Origin: Planctomycetota bacterium
Lineage (GTDB): Bacteria > Planctomycetota > UBA1135 > GCA-002686595
Length of the DNA: 64,000 bases
Assembly: GCA_002686265.1 (NCBI GenBank)
Contig: NZBA01000120.1
Location: 1 to 64,000 of the forward strand
Direction: 5' to 3'
The notes beneath the pieces are model-generated. The model was given only the letters and a program-made list of their open reading frames with translations. It did not search any database and was not told the origin of the DNA. The position numbers were made by a program, and so were the translations under genes. This document shows, piece after piece, positions 27,215 through 35,665 of this stretch (position 1 is the stretch's first letter; every line of letters starts with the position of its first letter).

Positions 27215-29301
27215 GCGCGGGTGGCTTGGGCTACCGGGACGGCCGCTTCTTCAGGGACGGCGTCCCCTTCTTCGTCGTCGCGAGCGACTACCAGTACTTC
27301 CGCGAGCGCCGGGAGGTGTGGGAGGACCGCTTGGGCAAGTTGCGCTCGATGGGCATCAACACGATCAGCGTCTACGTGCCGTGGAGACACCACCAACGCC
27401 GTGGCGCGGACGGCGAGCGCTTCTTCGACTTCGAGGGGGAGACCAAGGACAGTCGTGATCTGGTCGGCTACCTACGCCTCGTCAGGGACCTGGGCTTCCT
27501 GATCATCGCCAAGCCGGGGCCCTTCGTGCACTCGGAGCTGAACATCGGCGGCCTGCCCGACGACGTCTCGCCTTCGTTCGCTCCCGACGTGCCCGCGGCG
27601 CTCGATCATCGGGGTGACCCGGTCACCTGGGAATACGACGGGAGCGAGCTGCCGGCGCCCTACGGCGAGGCGTTCGCCGAGCGATCGGCCCAGTGGCTGG
27701 AGGCGGTGGCCGCTGTCTTGGAGCCCCATGTCGCTGCCGACGGTCCGATCATCGCCCTGCAGCTGGACGATGAGACGATCTTCTGCACTTCCAACGACCC
27801 GCCGTGGTGCATCGGCTACGAGGAGTCCGCGCTCGCGGCCCACCGCTTGTCGGAGGCCAGAGCGCCCCGTCCCGGAGAGGCCGTCGATCTCGCCGGCATC
27901 GCGGATCGAGTGCGCTGGGCCGCGTACCAGTGGCGCTATCGCCTCGAGTTGCACGCGCGCTACCGGCGCGCGTTGGGGGGTCTCGACTTGCCGTACCTGA
28001 CCAACCTCGCCGGCATCACTCCGCCGATCGAGGAGAACGTGCCGGGACAGGAGCCGGAGGCGGACACGGGGCGTGTCCCCGAGGGCTTCGAGCACCTCTA
28101 CGCCGACTGGTGGCTGGCGATGAACCGCGTCGAGTCCTCCCGCGACGAGCACCACTACGGGTTCATCTCCTGGCTCGGCGTCGCGGCATACGACGCCGAC
28201 GCCTTCGCACGCTACGTCAACACGGCGCGGCGCGCCCGCGGTGTCAACCTGGAGGAGAACTTCGGCTTCGCCCGCCTGTACGACGAGCGCTCCAAGCACC
28301 CCATCGTGCCGATCTTCCAGACCCTGCTCTCCATCGCGGCCGGAGCGACGGGCTTCGACGTCTACTGCGGCGTGCGGCACTCCTACTGGGACGACGAGCT
28401 CGACCGCGTGACGCGCCTGGGTTGCGCGACCTTCCCGTCGGACGCGCCGATCACCGAGAAGGGCGAGCTGACACCGTTCTTCCACAAGACCCGGGCCCTC
28501 GCCCGCTGGTGGGGCGAGCACGGCGCGGCGCTGCTTCGTTGCGACATCGAGCGGGACTGCGGGTGGCTGATCCACGCGCCCTACGCCGCCGTGGCGTCGT
28601 GGGTGCCCGACGCGGCCGCCTGGGCCGTCGAGGGCCACGCCTGCCCGCGAGCGGGTTACAGAGCCTTCGAGCCCTTCTCGCGGTCCCTCCTCGCTGCGGG
28701 GTACTCGGCGCTGTCCTTCGAGCTCGAGGCCTCCACGAACGAGCAGTGGGAGGCCTGCCGCGCCCTCGCCTTTCACTCGGCGTTCTTCCTCTCCGCGCCC
28801 GCGCAGGAGCGCCTGGCCGCCTTCATCGAGGGCGGCGGTCGGCTGTTCCTCTCCGGCGAGCTCCCCGAGCGCGACCTCGAAGGTCGGGGGTGTTCGCGCC
28901 TGCGCGAGGCCGTCGAGCGCGGGGCCGAGGGACTCGTCTACCGCCGCGAGAGCTGGTTCGCCGGGGGGACCTTCGCCGCCACCCTTGCCGAGCACGGCCT
29001 GCGGCCGAGCCTCGCGGGCGGCCCGAGCCTGCGCGCCTTCGTCCATCGCGGGGCCGGCGGGCGCTTCCTGTTCTTCTTCGAGGGCGCCGGTCGGGAGGGC
29101 GACCACACCCTCGAACTCGACGGCGAGGCCATTGAGCTGCGCCTGGGCCCGCGCTCCTGCGGGGTCCTGCGCTTCGTCGGCGAGGAGCTTGTCGCTTGGT
29201 ACATCAAGGCCGAGAACGAAGTCGAGGGGATCGTGCCGTCCGTTCGCGTCCAGGCCGGTGGGCGCACGGTCGAGTGCCGGGGCGATTCGAGCTCAGCCTA
29301 G
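27211..29301 (+). CDS. GH35/GH42-like beta-galactosidase
   Basis: 696 residues from an ATG overlapping the previous stop. Residues 1-350 are a clan-A barrel: GVPFFVVASDYQYFRERREVW and MGINTISVYVPWRHHQ match the GH35 opening, LIIAKPGPFVHSEL matches the GH35 IIxRPGPYxxAEW segment, and IIALQLDDETIF occupies the place of QxENEYG, so the acid/base would be Glu188 with the usual Asn replaced by Asp187. The nucleophile may lie in LEENFGF or near YWDDE. The C-terminal part holds a glutamine-amidotransferase-like segment (FIEGGGRLFLSGELP) and a beta-sandwich. No signal peptide, so cytoplasmic action on sugars imported by the coupled symporter. Confidence 0.8.
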   Translation: MSAGGLGYRDGRFFRDGVPFFVVASDYQYFRERREVWEDRLGKLRSMGINTISVYVPWRHHQRRGADGERFFDFEGETKDSRDLVGYLRLVRDLGFLIIAKPGPFVHSELNIGGLPDDVSPSFAPDVPAALDHRGDPVTWEYDGSELPAPYGEAFAERSAQWLEAVAAVLEPHVAADGPIIALQLDDETIFCTSNDPPWCIGYEESALAAHRLSEARAPRPGEAVDLAGIADRVRWAAYQWRYRLELHARYRRALGGLDLPYLTNLAGITPPIEENVPGQEPEADTGRVPEGFEHLYADWWLAMNRVESSRDEHHYGFISWLGVAAYDADAFARYVNTARRARGVNLEENFGFARLYDERSKHPIVPIFQTLLSIAAGATGFDVYCGVRHSYWDDELDRVTRLGCATFPSDAPITEKGELTPFFHKTRALARWWGEHGAALLRCDIERDCGWLIHAPYAAVASWVPDAAAWAVEGHACPRAGYRAFEPFSRSLLAAGYSALSFELEASTNEQWEACRALAFHSAFFLSAPAQERLAAFIEGGGRLFLSGELPERDLEGRGCSRLREAVERGAEGLVYRRESWFAGGTFAATLAEHGLRPSLAGGPSLRAFVHRGAGGRFLFFFEGAGREGDHTLELDGEAIELRLGPRSCGVLRFVGEELVAWYIKAENEVEGIVPSVRVQAGGRTVECRGDSSSA

Positions 29302-29341
29302 CGGCCCGTCGCGAAGCGCCCGCTTGCGCCCTTCTCGAACC

Positions 29342-29359
29342 GACGAGGGTGTCCTCGTC
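29342..29359. terminator. Hairpin in the convergent gap between the GH35-like and DegT genes
   Basis: A perfect 7-bp stem (GACGAGG/CCTCGTC) with a GTGT loop sits between the two stop codons and could end both transcripts. There is no T-tract on either side, so this is a modest candidate. Confidence 0.4.
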
Positions 29360-29362
29360 TCG

Positions 29363-30637
29363 CTACGGCCCTTCCAGCTCGTCGGCGTGGCTCCGGACCT
29401 TCTCGAAGGCCGCGGCGATCTCCTCCATGTCCAGCTCGTCGCCGAGCAATGCCGTCTGGGGTACCCAGAAGGTCTCCCGGCCGGCGCGAACTGACTCTGG
29501 GAACGCGCCCTCGAGAAAGGCGTGGCGGGCCTCCGCCGCGGGAGGCGCGAGGCGGCGGCGATAGGCGCCCGAGGTGAACAAGTCGAGCTCGTGCAGGGGC
29601 GGGTAGGCAGCCTGGTTGGGGATGCCCTCCGCGGCGAGCGCCTCGACGAGGCGATCGCGCCCGACTCCGGCGAAGGCCTCGGGATCGATATGGGAGATGT
29701 GGGCGTAGTGGCTGTTCCGCGTGCAGCGCGGATCGAGGGGCTGAGGCGTGACGCCCTCGATGGCTCCGAGCAGCTCGTCGAGGACGATTCCGTTCGCGTG
29801 GCGCAGGCGCGTCTGCTCGTCGAGGCGCTCGAGTTGCGCCGAGAGCACTGCCCCCTGCCACTCGCTCATGCGGAAGTTGGAGCCGTACTCGAAGTGGGCG
29901 TAGAACCACTCGCCCTCCCTGCGACCGCAGTCATGGACGGAACGCAATCTGCGAGCGAGGTCGTCGTCGTCGGTGATCACGATGCCGCCTTCGCCGCAGG
30001 TCAACAGCTTGCTCATCTGGAAGCTGAAGGTGCCCAGGGCTCCGTGGGTGCCGACGGGGCGATCGCGCCAGCGCGAGGCGTGGGCGTGGGCGCAGTCCTC
30101 GATCAGGGCGATTCCGCGGCTCTCCGCGAGACCCGCCAGGGCGTCGAGGTCGGCGGGGTGGCCGCCCATGTGGACGACGATCATCGCGACGGTCCCGGGT
30201 CCGATGGCGCTCGCGGCCAGCTCGGGGTCGAGGCAGCCGCTGCCCGCCTTGACGTCCACCAGCACCGGCAGGGCACCCACGGACAGGACGGCGCCGGCGG
30301 TGGCGACGAAGGTCGAGTCGGGGACGAGCACCTCGTCGCCGGGGCCGATGCCGAGGGCGGCGACCGCGACCTCGAGGGCGTGAGTGCCGTTGGTGATCGC
30401 GATCCCGTGGCGGGCCTCGTGGAGCTCGGCGAAGGCCTGCTCGAAGGCGGCCACCCGCGTCCCCGGCGTGCGCCACCAGACGCCGCTGTCGAGCACCTCC
30501 AGAAGCGCCGCGCGCTCGCGTTCATCGTGTACGGGCCAGTCGGGGAAGGGCTTCGTCTTGGCGGGAGGGCCGCCAAACAGGGCGAGTTCGGACACGGAAT
30601 CAGGGGGCGGTGGGGGTGAAGGGCGGATCGGTGTCAT
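29363..30637 (-). CDS. DegT/DnrJ/EryC1 family PLP aminotransferase
   Basis: 424 residues. Fold-type I sugar aminotransferase family: ITNGTHALEVAV (phosphate binding), LVPDSTFVATAGAV, IEDCAHAHAS (PLP Asp) and the Schiff-base Lys210 in FQMSKLLTCGEGG. Close in pattern to scyllo-inosose/AHBA-type members (ALFGGPPA, VWWRTPGTRVAAFEQAFA). The first 14 residues are a poly-Pro leader; an in-frame GTG at 30595 (VSELALFGG) matches where homologues begin and may be the true start. Located 22 bases after the HD-domain gene in the phosphonate operon, which is an unusual partner; it may aminate or deaminate a polyol or a carbonyl product of the same pathway. Confidence 0.85.
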   Translation of the reverse strand: MTPIRPSPPPPPDSVSELALFGGPPAKTKPFPDWPVHDERERAALLEVLDSGVWWRTPGTRVAAFEQAFAELHEARHGIAITNGTHALEVAVAALGIGPGDEVLVPDSTFVATAGAVLSVGALPVLVDVKAGSGCLDPELAASAIGPGTVAMIVVHMGGHPADLDALAGLAESRGIALIEDCAHAHASRWRDRPVGTHGALGTFSFQMSKLLTCGEGGIVITDDDDLARRLRSVHDCGRREGEWFYAHFEYGSNFRMSEWQGAVLSAQLERLDEQTRLRHANGIVLDELLGAIEGVTPQPLDPRCTRNSHYAHISHIDPEAFAGVGRDRLVEALAAEGIPNQAAYPPLHELDLFTSGAYRRRLAPPAAEARHAFLEGAFPESVRAGRETFWVPQTALLGDELDMEEIAAAFEKVRSHADELEGP

Positions 30638-30659
30638 GGCGGGGCCTGTGGGCCACGGA

Positions 30660-31118
30660 TCAGGTTCCCGCGCCGCCCGCTCGTCCGGCGAAGCGCACGC
30701 CGGCGGGCTTGCCGTCGGGTCGCTCTGTTCCCTCGTCGAAGGAGGGCGCGGCGACCTCGTCCCAGCTTCTTCCGCGATCGGCGGAGACGGCGAGCTTGGT
30801 GTCCACGTGTCGGCGAATGGGCTCGCAGACCTCCGCCCCGAACAGGCCGCCGAGCCACTCGGCGCCTAGCAACTCGTGCTCGTCGTCGACGCCGCCAAGG
30901 CTGAAGTCCTCGCCGCCCCCGAAGAGCCTGTGGCCGACATCGTGCAGCAGCGCGGCGGCGATGAGCGCCTGAATGGCTCCGGCTCGGCTTCCCATCTGTG
31001 CCGCCTGCAGCGAATGGGCGAGCAGGGTAATCGGTTCACCGTAGTACTGTCGCGTTCCGTGCTCCTCGAAGACTGCGAACAGCTCGTCGACGGACGAGGG
31101 CTTCTCACCGAGGCTCAC
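30660..31118 (-). CDS. Shortened PhnZ-like HD-domain protein of the phosphonate operon
   Basis: 152 residues from a GTG overlapping the phnW stop (GTGA). Belongs to the phosphonate-catabolism-associated HD proteins, which include the mixed-valent di-iron oxygenase PhnZ. The PhnZ ligands line up: His35 (LAHSLQ), His59-Asp60 (LLHDVGH), His81 (DEHELLGAEWL), His104 (RRHVDTK) and a last Asp120 in RSWDE. The substrate-loop Tyr25 and Glu28 (QYYGEP) are also present. In the roughly 190-residue PhnZ the last Asp is residue 161, so about 40 residues between the fourth His and the final Asp are missing here. The tail after residue 125 is low complexity. Could be a minimal enzyme or a decayed one. The usual dioxygenase partner of PhnZ is not in the window. 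Confidence 0.8.
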   Translation of the reverse strand: MSLGEKPSSVDELFAVFEEHGTRQYYGEPITLLAHSLQAAQMGSRAGAIQALIAAALLHDVGHRLFGGGEDFSLGGVDDEHELLGAEWLGGLFGAEVCEPIRRHVDTKLAVSADRGRSWDEVAAPSFDEGTERPDGKPAGVRFAGRAGGAGT

Positions 31119-32248
31119 CCTCGATCCCCCGGAGGCGCGTGCAGGTCGATCTCCATCTCCTCGAGGACCGCTCCGATCGCCTTCAGGAGGGCACGCACGT
31201 CATCCTCGAACAGGCGTCCGATACTGCCGATGCGGAAGCACTCGGCGTCGGTCACCTTGCCGGGGTAGATCACGAAGCCCCGCTCGTTGAGGCGATCGTA
31301 GAACTCCTCGAACTCGAAGCGCGGATCATCGGGGAAGCGGAAGGGCGTGATGATGTACCCCCCGAGTGCATCCGGGAGGTACTCGCGGAATCCGAGGGCG
31401 CGCATGCCCTTGACCAGGCAGTCGCGGTTTCGTCGGTAGCGCTGTGCGCGGCCGGCGATCCCGCCCTCGGCGGCGTGCTCGGCGAGGGCCTGCTCGAAGG
31501 CGAGGAGCGCGTGGGTCGGCGGCGTGAATCGGAACTGGCCGTTTCGCTCCAGACCGCGCCACTGGGCGCAGAGGTCCAGGCTCAGGGTTCGGGCACGGCC
31601 CTCGCTCTCCTCGAGGGCCACACGGCGTGCGAGGGCGAAGGAGAAGCCGGGCACGCCCTCGATGCACTTGTTGGCGGAGGACACGAGGAAGTCGACGGCG
31701 CAGTCGGAGAGGTCGAGCTCGACGGCGCCGAAGGCGCTCATCGAGTCCAGGATCAGGCGCGCCCCGCTCCGCCGCGCCGCGTGGCCGACTTCCCGGACGG
31801 GGTTGAAGATGCCGGTCGTCGTCTCGCAGTGGACGAGGGCGACGTGGGTGACGTGCGGCGAGGCGGCGAGAGCACGCTCGATCTCGGCCGGGTCGCAGGG
31901 CCGTGCCTCGCTCCCCTCGACGTCGATGACCTCGATTCCGTGGACGGCGGCCATGGTCGCTATCCGCGCCCCGTAGGCCCCGTTGCGGGCGACGAGCAGC
32001 GCGCCGTCGGCGGGCACCGCCGAGGAGATCACCGCCTCGATGCCGAAGGTCCCGCTGCCCTGCATCAGGATCGCCTCCCAGCCTTCCGCCCGCGAGACGC
32101 CCGCCAGTTCCAGGAGCCCTGTCCGAATGCGCGCGACCGCATCGATGAACTCGCTGTCCCGCGAGCCGAGATCGCGCAGCATGGCCTGCTTGACCCCGGC
32201 GCTGGTCGTGAGGGGCCCGGGAGTGAAGAGCGGCTTGTCCTTGCGCAT
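31115..32248 (-). CDS. phnW: 2-aminoethylphosphonate--pyruvate transaminase
   Basis: 377 residues. Opens with KPLFTPGPLTTSAGVKQAML, the PhnW signature, and has the PLP-binding Lys194 in SSANKCIEGVPGF, the same number as in Salmonella PhnW. ILMQGSGTFGIEA and ITPFRFPDDPRFEFEEFYD also match. Converts 2-aminoethylphosphonate and pyruvate to phosphonoacetaldehyde and alanine in the cytoplasm. ATG at 32248 is chosen because GAGGG lies 5 bases upstream; a GTG at 32260 would overlap the phnY stop but adds only four residues without homology. It sits between phnY and the HD gene, overlapping the latter by 4 bases. Confidence 0.95.
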   Translation of the reverse strand: MRKDKPLFTPGPLTTSAGVKQAMLRDLGSRDSEFIDAVARIRTGLLELAGVSRAEGWEAILMQGSGTFGIEAVISSAVPADGALLVARNGAYGARIATMAAVHGIEVIDVEGSEARPCDPAEIERALAASPHVTHVALVHCETTTGIFNPVREVGHAARRSGARLILDSMSAFGAVELDLSDCAVDFLVSSANKCIEGVPGFSFALARRVALEESEGRARTLSLDLCAQWRGLERNGQFRFTPPTHALLAFEQALAEHAAEGGIAGRAQRYRRNRDCLVKGMRALGFREYLPDALGGYIITPFRFPDDPRFEFEEFYDRLNERGFVIYPGKVTDAECFRIGSIGRLFEDDVRALLKAIGAVLEEMEIDLHAPPGDRG

Positions 32249-32256
32249 CGCAGCCC

Positions 32257-33699
32257 TCACCAAGGCAGGGAAAAAGTCTTGACGTTGCTCATCGTCTTCA
32301 TCGACTCGATCACACCCTCCTTGATGCCCAGCCCCGAGTCCTTGACGCCGCCGAACGGCGAGCGTTCGATGCGGAAGCCGGGGACCTGGTTGACGTTGAC
32401 CGTGCCCGTGCGGATCGAGCGGACGGCCTTCAGGGCGGCGTCGAGGTCGTTGGTGACGATGCCCGAGGAGAGCCCGTAGGCCGTCGCGTTGGCGAGCTCG
32501 ATCGCATCGTCCACGTCGCGCACCGCCATGATCGGTGCGAGGGGCCCGAAAGACTCCTCGACGACCATCTCGGTCGTGCGCGGGACGTCGGTGATGACCG
32601 TCGGCTCCAGCAGGGCGCCGTCACGCTTCCCGCCGCAGAGCACGCGCGCGCCTTCGCTCACGGCGGTCTCGACCACGCCCTCCAGGCGCATCGCCGCCGC
32701 CTCGTCGATGAGGGTTCCGACCCGTGTTCGGGGATCGGCCGGATCGCCACAGGTGTACTCCGCCGTGCGGGAGACGAGTCGCTCGGTGAACTCGTCGAGG
32801 ATGGAGTTCGCCACCAGCAGGCGCTTGACCGCCGTGCAGCGCTGGCCGGAGTTGCGGTAGCATCCCTCGGCTGCCAGTGTGACCGCCAGCTCCAGGTCGG
32901 CGTCGGCGAGCACGATCAAGGGCGAGTTCCCGCCCAGCTCCAGGCAGAGCTTCTTGTAACCGGCGGTGCGCGCGATTTGCTTACCGATCGCGGCGCTGCC
33001 GGTGAAGCTCACCAGCTCGACGCGCTCGTCGCGGATCAACGGCTCGACGACTTCGTCGACCGGTCCGACCACACAACTCAACATCCACCCGGGCAGGCCC
33101 GCCTCGTAGAGCAGCTCGGTGAAGCGCACCGCCACCAGGGGCGTCTTCTCCGACGGCTTGAGGATCGCCGGCGCGCCCGCGGCGATCGCGGGAGCGATCT
33201 TGTGGACCACTTGGTTGAGCGGGTGGTTGAACGGAGTGACCGCGGCCATGCTGCGGACGGGCTCGCGCATGGTGAAGATCCGCCGTGCCTGCCCGTTGGG
33301 CGAGACGTCACAGGCGAAGGCCTGACCGTCGTCTTCGAGGGCGGCGATGGCGGCGAACTGCAATACGTCCTGTGAGCGGCCGACCTCGTAGCGCGTCTCC
33401 CGCACGCAGAGCCCCGTTTCCGAGAGGATCAAGTTCGCGAACTCATCCGTGCGCTCGCCGAGCAGTACTCGGGCGCGCTCGAGGATGGCGTGGCGTTCGT
33501 GCCGAGAGAGAGCCTCTCCTCCCTGCCAGGCGGCGGCGACGGCCTCCTCCAGCTCGTCCGGGCCGACCAGGGAGACCGTTCCGGTGGTCTCACCGGTGTA
33601 GGGGTAGCGGACCTCGAGTCTCTCGGTCGTGTGCACCTCGCGTCCGGCGATCAGGGCCGGGAGCTCGAGGCCTCGCAGGGTCGTGGCGCCAGTAGTCAT
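32257..33699 (-). CDS. phnY: Phosphonoacetaldehyde dehydrogenase
   Basis: 480 residues, NAD-dependent ALDH superfamily. General base Glu254 in LELGGNSP, nucleophile Cys288 in NSGQRCTAVKR, EESFGPLAP, and the Gly-rich FTGSAAIGKQIA. In phosphonate operons the ALDH that follows or precedes phnW oxidizes phosphonoacetaldehyde to phosphonoacetate, and residues such as GQRCTAVKR resemble the Sinorhizobium PhnY type rather than betaine-aldehyde enzymes. Its product is the substrate of PhnA encoded at 20905-22152. It begins a tight run phnY-phnW-HD-DegT; the 158-base leader before it holds the best candidate promoter. Confidence 0.92.
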   Translation of the reverse strand: MTTGATTLRGLELPALIAGREVHTTERLEVRYPYTGETTGTVSLVGPDELEEAVAAAWQGGEALSRHERHAILERARVLLGERTDEFANLILSETGLCVRETRYEVGRSQDVLQFAAIAALEDDGQAFACDVSPNGQARRIFTMREPVRSMAAVTPFNHPLNQVVHKIAPAIAAGAPAILKPSEKTPLVAVRFTELLYEAGLPGWMLSCVVGPVDEVVEPLIRDERVELVSFTGSAAIGKQIARTAGYKKLCLELGGNSPLIVLADADLELAVTLAAEGCYRNSGQRCTAVKRLLVANSILDEFTERLVSRTAEYTCGDPADPRTRVGTLIDEAAAMRLEGVVETAVSEGARVLCGGKRDGALLEPTVITDVPRTTEMVVEESFGPLAPIMAVRDVDDAIELANATAYGLSSGIVTNDLDAALKAVRSIRTGTVNVNQVPGFRIERSPFGGVKDSGLGIKEGVIESMKTMSNVKTFSLPW

Positions 33700-33775
33700 C
33701 GTGCGGTCATCCTGGGGATTCGGTGTCGGCTGCCAGCGAGCGCACCTCCATCTGGTGCGGGCCGACGGTGTGGGA

Positions 33776-33781
33776 ATTGTA
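33776..33781 (-). promoter_or_regulatory. Candidate -10 element TACAAT upstream of phnY
   Basis: In the 158-base gap between the alcohol dehydrogenase stop and phnY, the minus strand reads TACAAT about 76 bases before the ATG. A TTGCCC lies upstream but with a 21-base spacer. The same gap has an imperfect hairpin (GCACC...GGTGC, 33741-33757). Could give phnY-phnW an independent promoter. Confidence 0.3.
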
Positions 33782-33857
33782 GGTCAACCGCACTTGTCGA
33801 GTGGGCAACGCCGAACCGCCACTTGCCCGACGACCATGCCGCACAGCCCTGCCGGCC

Positions 33858-34958
33858 TCACTCGGCCTCCATCCGCAATCCCAGGCGCAGCGAGCCCTCA
33901 GCGCCGGCGCGCTCGAGAGCGGTCTGGGCGGCGCTCAGGGGGTAAACCCCCTCGACGAGCTCCTCGAAGGGATGGTCGGCGCCGTGTTCGCAGAGGAAGG
34001 AGAGGGCGCTGTCCAGGTCGCGGTGCGTGTAATTGTGGACGCCGCTGATCGTCCACAGGTTGCGCACGACGCGCTCGGGAGCGAGGGCGAGGGGGGTGGA
34101 GGGGGCCACGCTGCCGGCCCACAGGTAGGAGCCGCCGATCCGCAAGCAGTCCAGGCCGGCTTCGAGCGCCGCGGGGGCGCCGCAGAACTCGAAGATCGTA
34201 TCCGCGCCCCGACCGTCGGTCAGGTCTCCGACGACCTTCTTCAGCTCCTCCCCGCCGCTCGAAGCATCGACCGTGTCGGTTGCTGCGAACGCCGCCGCAC
34301 GCGCGAGGCGCTCGGCGTCGGGGTCGCTCACGACCACGCGCGCGGCGCCGAGGGAGCCGGCCATCGCCGCCGCGGTCAATCCGAGCATCCCTGCTCCCTG
34401 GATCAGGATGACGCGGTCTTCGATGGGGGGGGCGCTTCGCACGGCGGCGGCGACGGTGGCCGTCGCGCAGTTCACCGGGCAGGCGATCTTGTCGGAGAGA
34501 AGATCGGGGACGGCGAGGATCCCCGTTCCCTGGGAGAGATGGCAGTACTCGGCCATCCCACCGCTGAGGGCGTGGCCCGGAGCGATGCGCTCGTGCCCGT
34601 ACTTGAACAGATCGCGGCACTTCTGGGTCAGGCCCTCTCCGCAGTAGAAGCAGTCGCCGCAAGACGCGGCGATCGTCCAGGTCACCCGGTCGCCGACGGA
34701 GAGGATGCGGCCGCGCAGGTCGACGAGGGGCTGGTCAGGTCCCAGGGCGGCGATACGGCCGATGATCTCGTGGCCGAGGATCGTGGGGCAGGGCGTCGTG
34801 CGCCGGCCCGTGAAAGTGTGCAGATCACTCCCGCAGATCGTGCAGAGGCTGACGCGCACCAGCGCCTCGCCGCTGCGGAGTTCGGGGAGCGGGAACTCCT
34901 CGATGGTGATGGCCTCGCCGGGCCCGTGGAACACCGCAGCTTTGGACGAACGACCCAC
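33858..34958 (-). CDS. Phosphonate-associated zinc-binding alcohol dehydrogenase
   Basis: 366 residues from GTG. Medium-chain dehydrogenase: catalytic zinc ligands in CTICGSDLHTF (Cys) and LGHEIIG (His-Glu), structural zinc Cys cluster ASCGDCFYCGEGLTQKC, and Rossmann motif QGAGMLGLTAAAMA. The sequence pattern and position next to phnY/phnW match the subfamily known as phosphonate catabolism associated alcohol dehydrogenase, whose substrate is not established; oxidation of a hydroxyalkylphosphonate is plausible. Starts 11 bases after the YciB stop, with TAGACT spanning that stop codon and no ribosome site, so it may have its own leaderless transcript. Confidence 0.9.
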   Translation of the reverse strand: MGRSSKAAVFHGPGEAITIEEFPLPELRSGEALVRVSLCTICGSDLHTFTGRRTTPCPTILGHEIIGRIAALGPDQPLVDLRGRILSVGDRVTWTIAASCGDCFYCGEGLTQKCRDLFKYGHERIAPGHALSGGMAEYCHLSQGTGILAVPDLLSDKIACPVNCATATVAAAVRSAPPIEDRVILIQGAGMLGLTAAAMAGSLGAARVVVSDPDAERLARAAAFAATDTVDASSGGEELKKVVGDLTDGRGADTIFEFCGAPAALEAGLDCLRIGGSYLWAGSVAPSTPLALAPERVVRNLWTISGVHNYTHRDLDSALSFLCEHGADHPFEELVEGVYPLSAAQTALERAGAEGSLRLGLRMEAE

Positions 34959-34966
34959 GGGCGGAG

Positions 34967-34972
34967 AGTCTA
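34967..34972 (-). promoter_or_regulatory. -10-like TAGACT overlapping the yciB stop codon
   Basis: On the minus strand the TAG stop of the yciB gene is the start of TAGACT, 8 bases before the GTG of the alcohol dehydrogenase. Expected +1 is about 2 bases before the GTG. There is no Shine-Dalgarno between them. Confidence 0.42.
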
Positions 34973-35641
34973 CTCGTTCCTCGCCCCCTCCCCGAGAGTT
35001 CGGTCGTCGGGGTCGGTCTGGATCGCCGCGCTCGCCCGAGGTCCAGGGTCCTCCGGCTCGTCGGGTTGGTTCGTCCTCTCCGGGGGCAACTCGTGGCGCT
35101 GGATCAGGGGGATCTGCGTGAGCGTGAACACGATCGTCAGCGGCAGGATTCCAAACACCTTGAAGCTGACCCAGGTGTCTGTCGTCGCATTGCGCCACAC
35201 GGCCTCGTTGAGCAAGGCCAGGAGGACGAAGAAGCACGCCCAGCGGAGGGTCAGGACGCGCCAGCCCTCCGCGTCGAGCTTGATGCTGCTCTCGAGCAAC
35301 GGACGAAGCAGGGAGCGTTTGCGCGCCAGACCCGCGAACAGGATGGTGGCGAACAGGAGGTTGACGACCGTCGGCTTGAGCTTGATGAAGAGGTCGTCGG
35401 CGAGGACCAGGGTCAGGGTGCCGAAGACCAAGACGAACGCGGCGGTCACCAACGGCATCGTGGGCAGGCGCCGCTCCAAGACCCAGGAGGCGGCCAGGGA
35501 GAGGACGATCGCCGCCATGAATGCCGCCGTCGCCGCGAAGATGTCCATCCTCGCGTTGGTGATGAAGAACACCAGGAGCGGCCCCATCTCGATCAGGATC
35601 TTGGCGGCCGGCGAGGCCTGTCTGGGGGTGCGATCGGTCAT
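34970..35641 (-). CDS. yciB: Inner-membrane intracellular septation protein A family (YciB/IspZ)
   Basis: 223 residues. Five or so hydrophobic helices; opening [20 protein letters not shown] is the YciB signature (usually KxxxDFxPLLxFF), followed by [22 protein letters not shown] and [21 protein letters not shown], with the conserved [18 protein letters not shown] near the end. About 40 residues longer than typical YciB; the extra C-terminal tail is hydrophilic, Pro/Glu/Asp-rich. Role is in cell-envelope maintenance in other bacteria. The ATG lies 24 bases from the divergent DUF6807 gene. Confidence 0.87.
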   Translation of the reverse strand: MTDRTPRQASPAAKILIEMGPLLVFFITNARMDIFAATAAFMAAIVLSLAASWVLERRLPTMPLVTAAFVLVFGTLTLVLADDLFIKLKPTVVNLLFATILFAGLARKRSLLRPLLESSIKLDAEGWRVLTLRWACFFVLLALLNEAVWRNATTDTWVSFKVFGILPLTIVFTLTQIPLIQRHELPPERTNQPDEPEDPGPRASAAIQTDPDDRTLGEGARNE

Positions 35642-35647
35642 GCGGCG

Positions 35648-35658
35648 TAGACTACACT
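35648..35658. promoter_or_regulatory. Symmetric TAGACTA plus TACACT, possible shared promoter of yciB and DUF6807
   Basis: In the 24-base divergent spacer TAGACTA reads TAGACT on the plus strand (12 bases to ATG) and TAGTCT on the minus strand (7 bases to ATG). A second plus-strand hexamer, TACACT at 35653-35658, is 7 bases from the DUF6807 ATG. Either would give mRNAs with leaders of 0-6 bases. Confidence 0.48.
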
Positions 35659-35665
35659 GTCGGCC

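Noticed and set aside
30660..30870. A frameshift near the 3' end of the PhnZ-like gene that would hide the missing helices
   Set aside because: The other two frames of this stretch were read and show no PhnZ-like helices; the WDE motif is in the main frame, so a deletion explains the length better.
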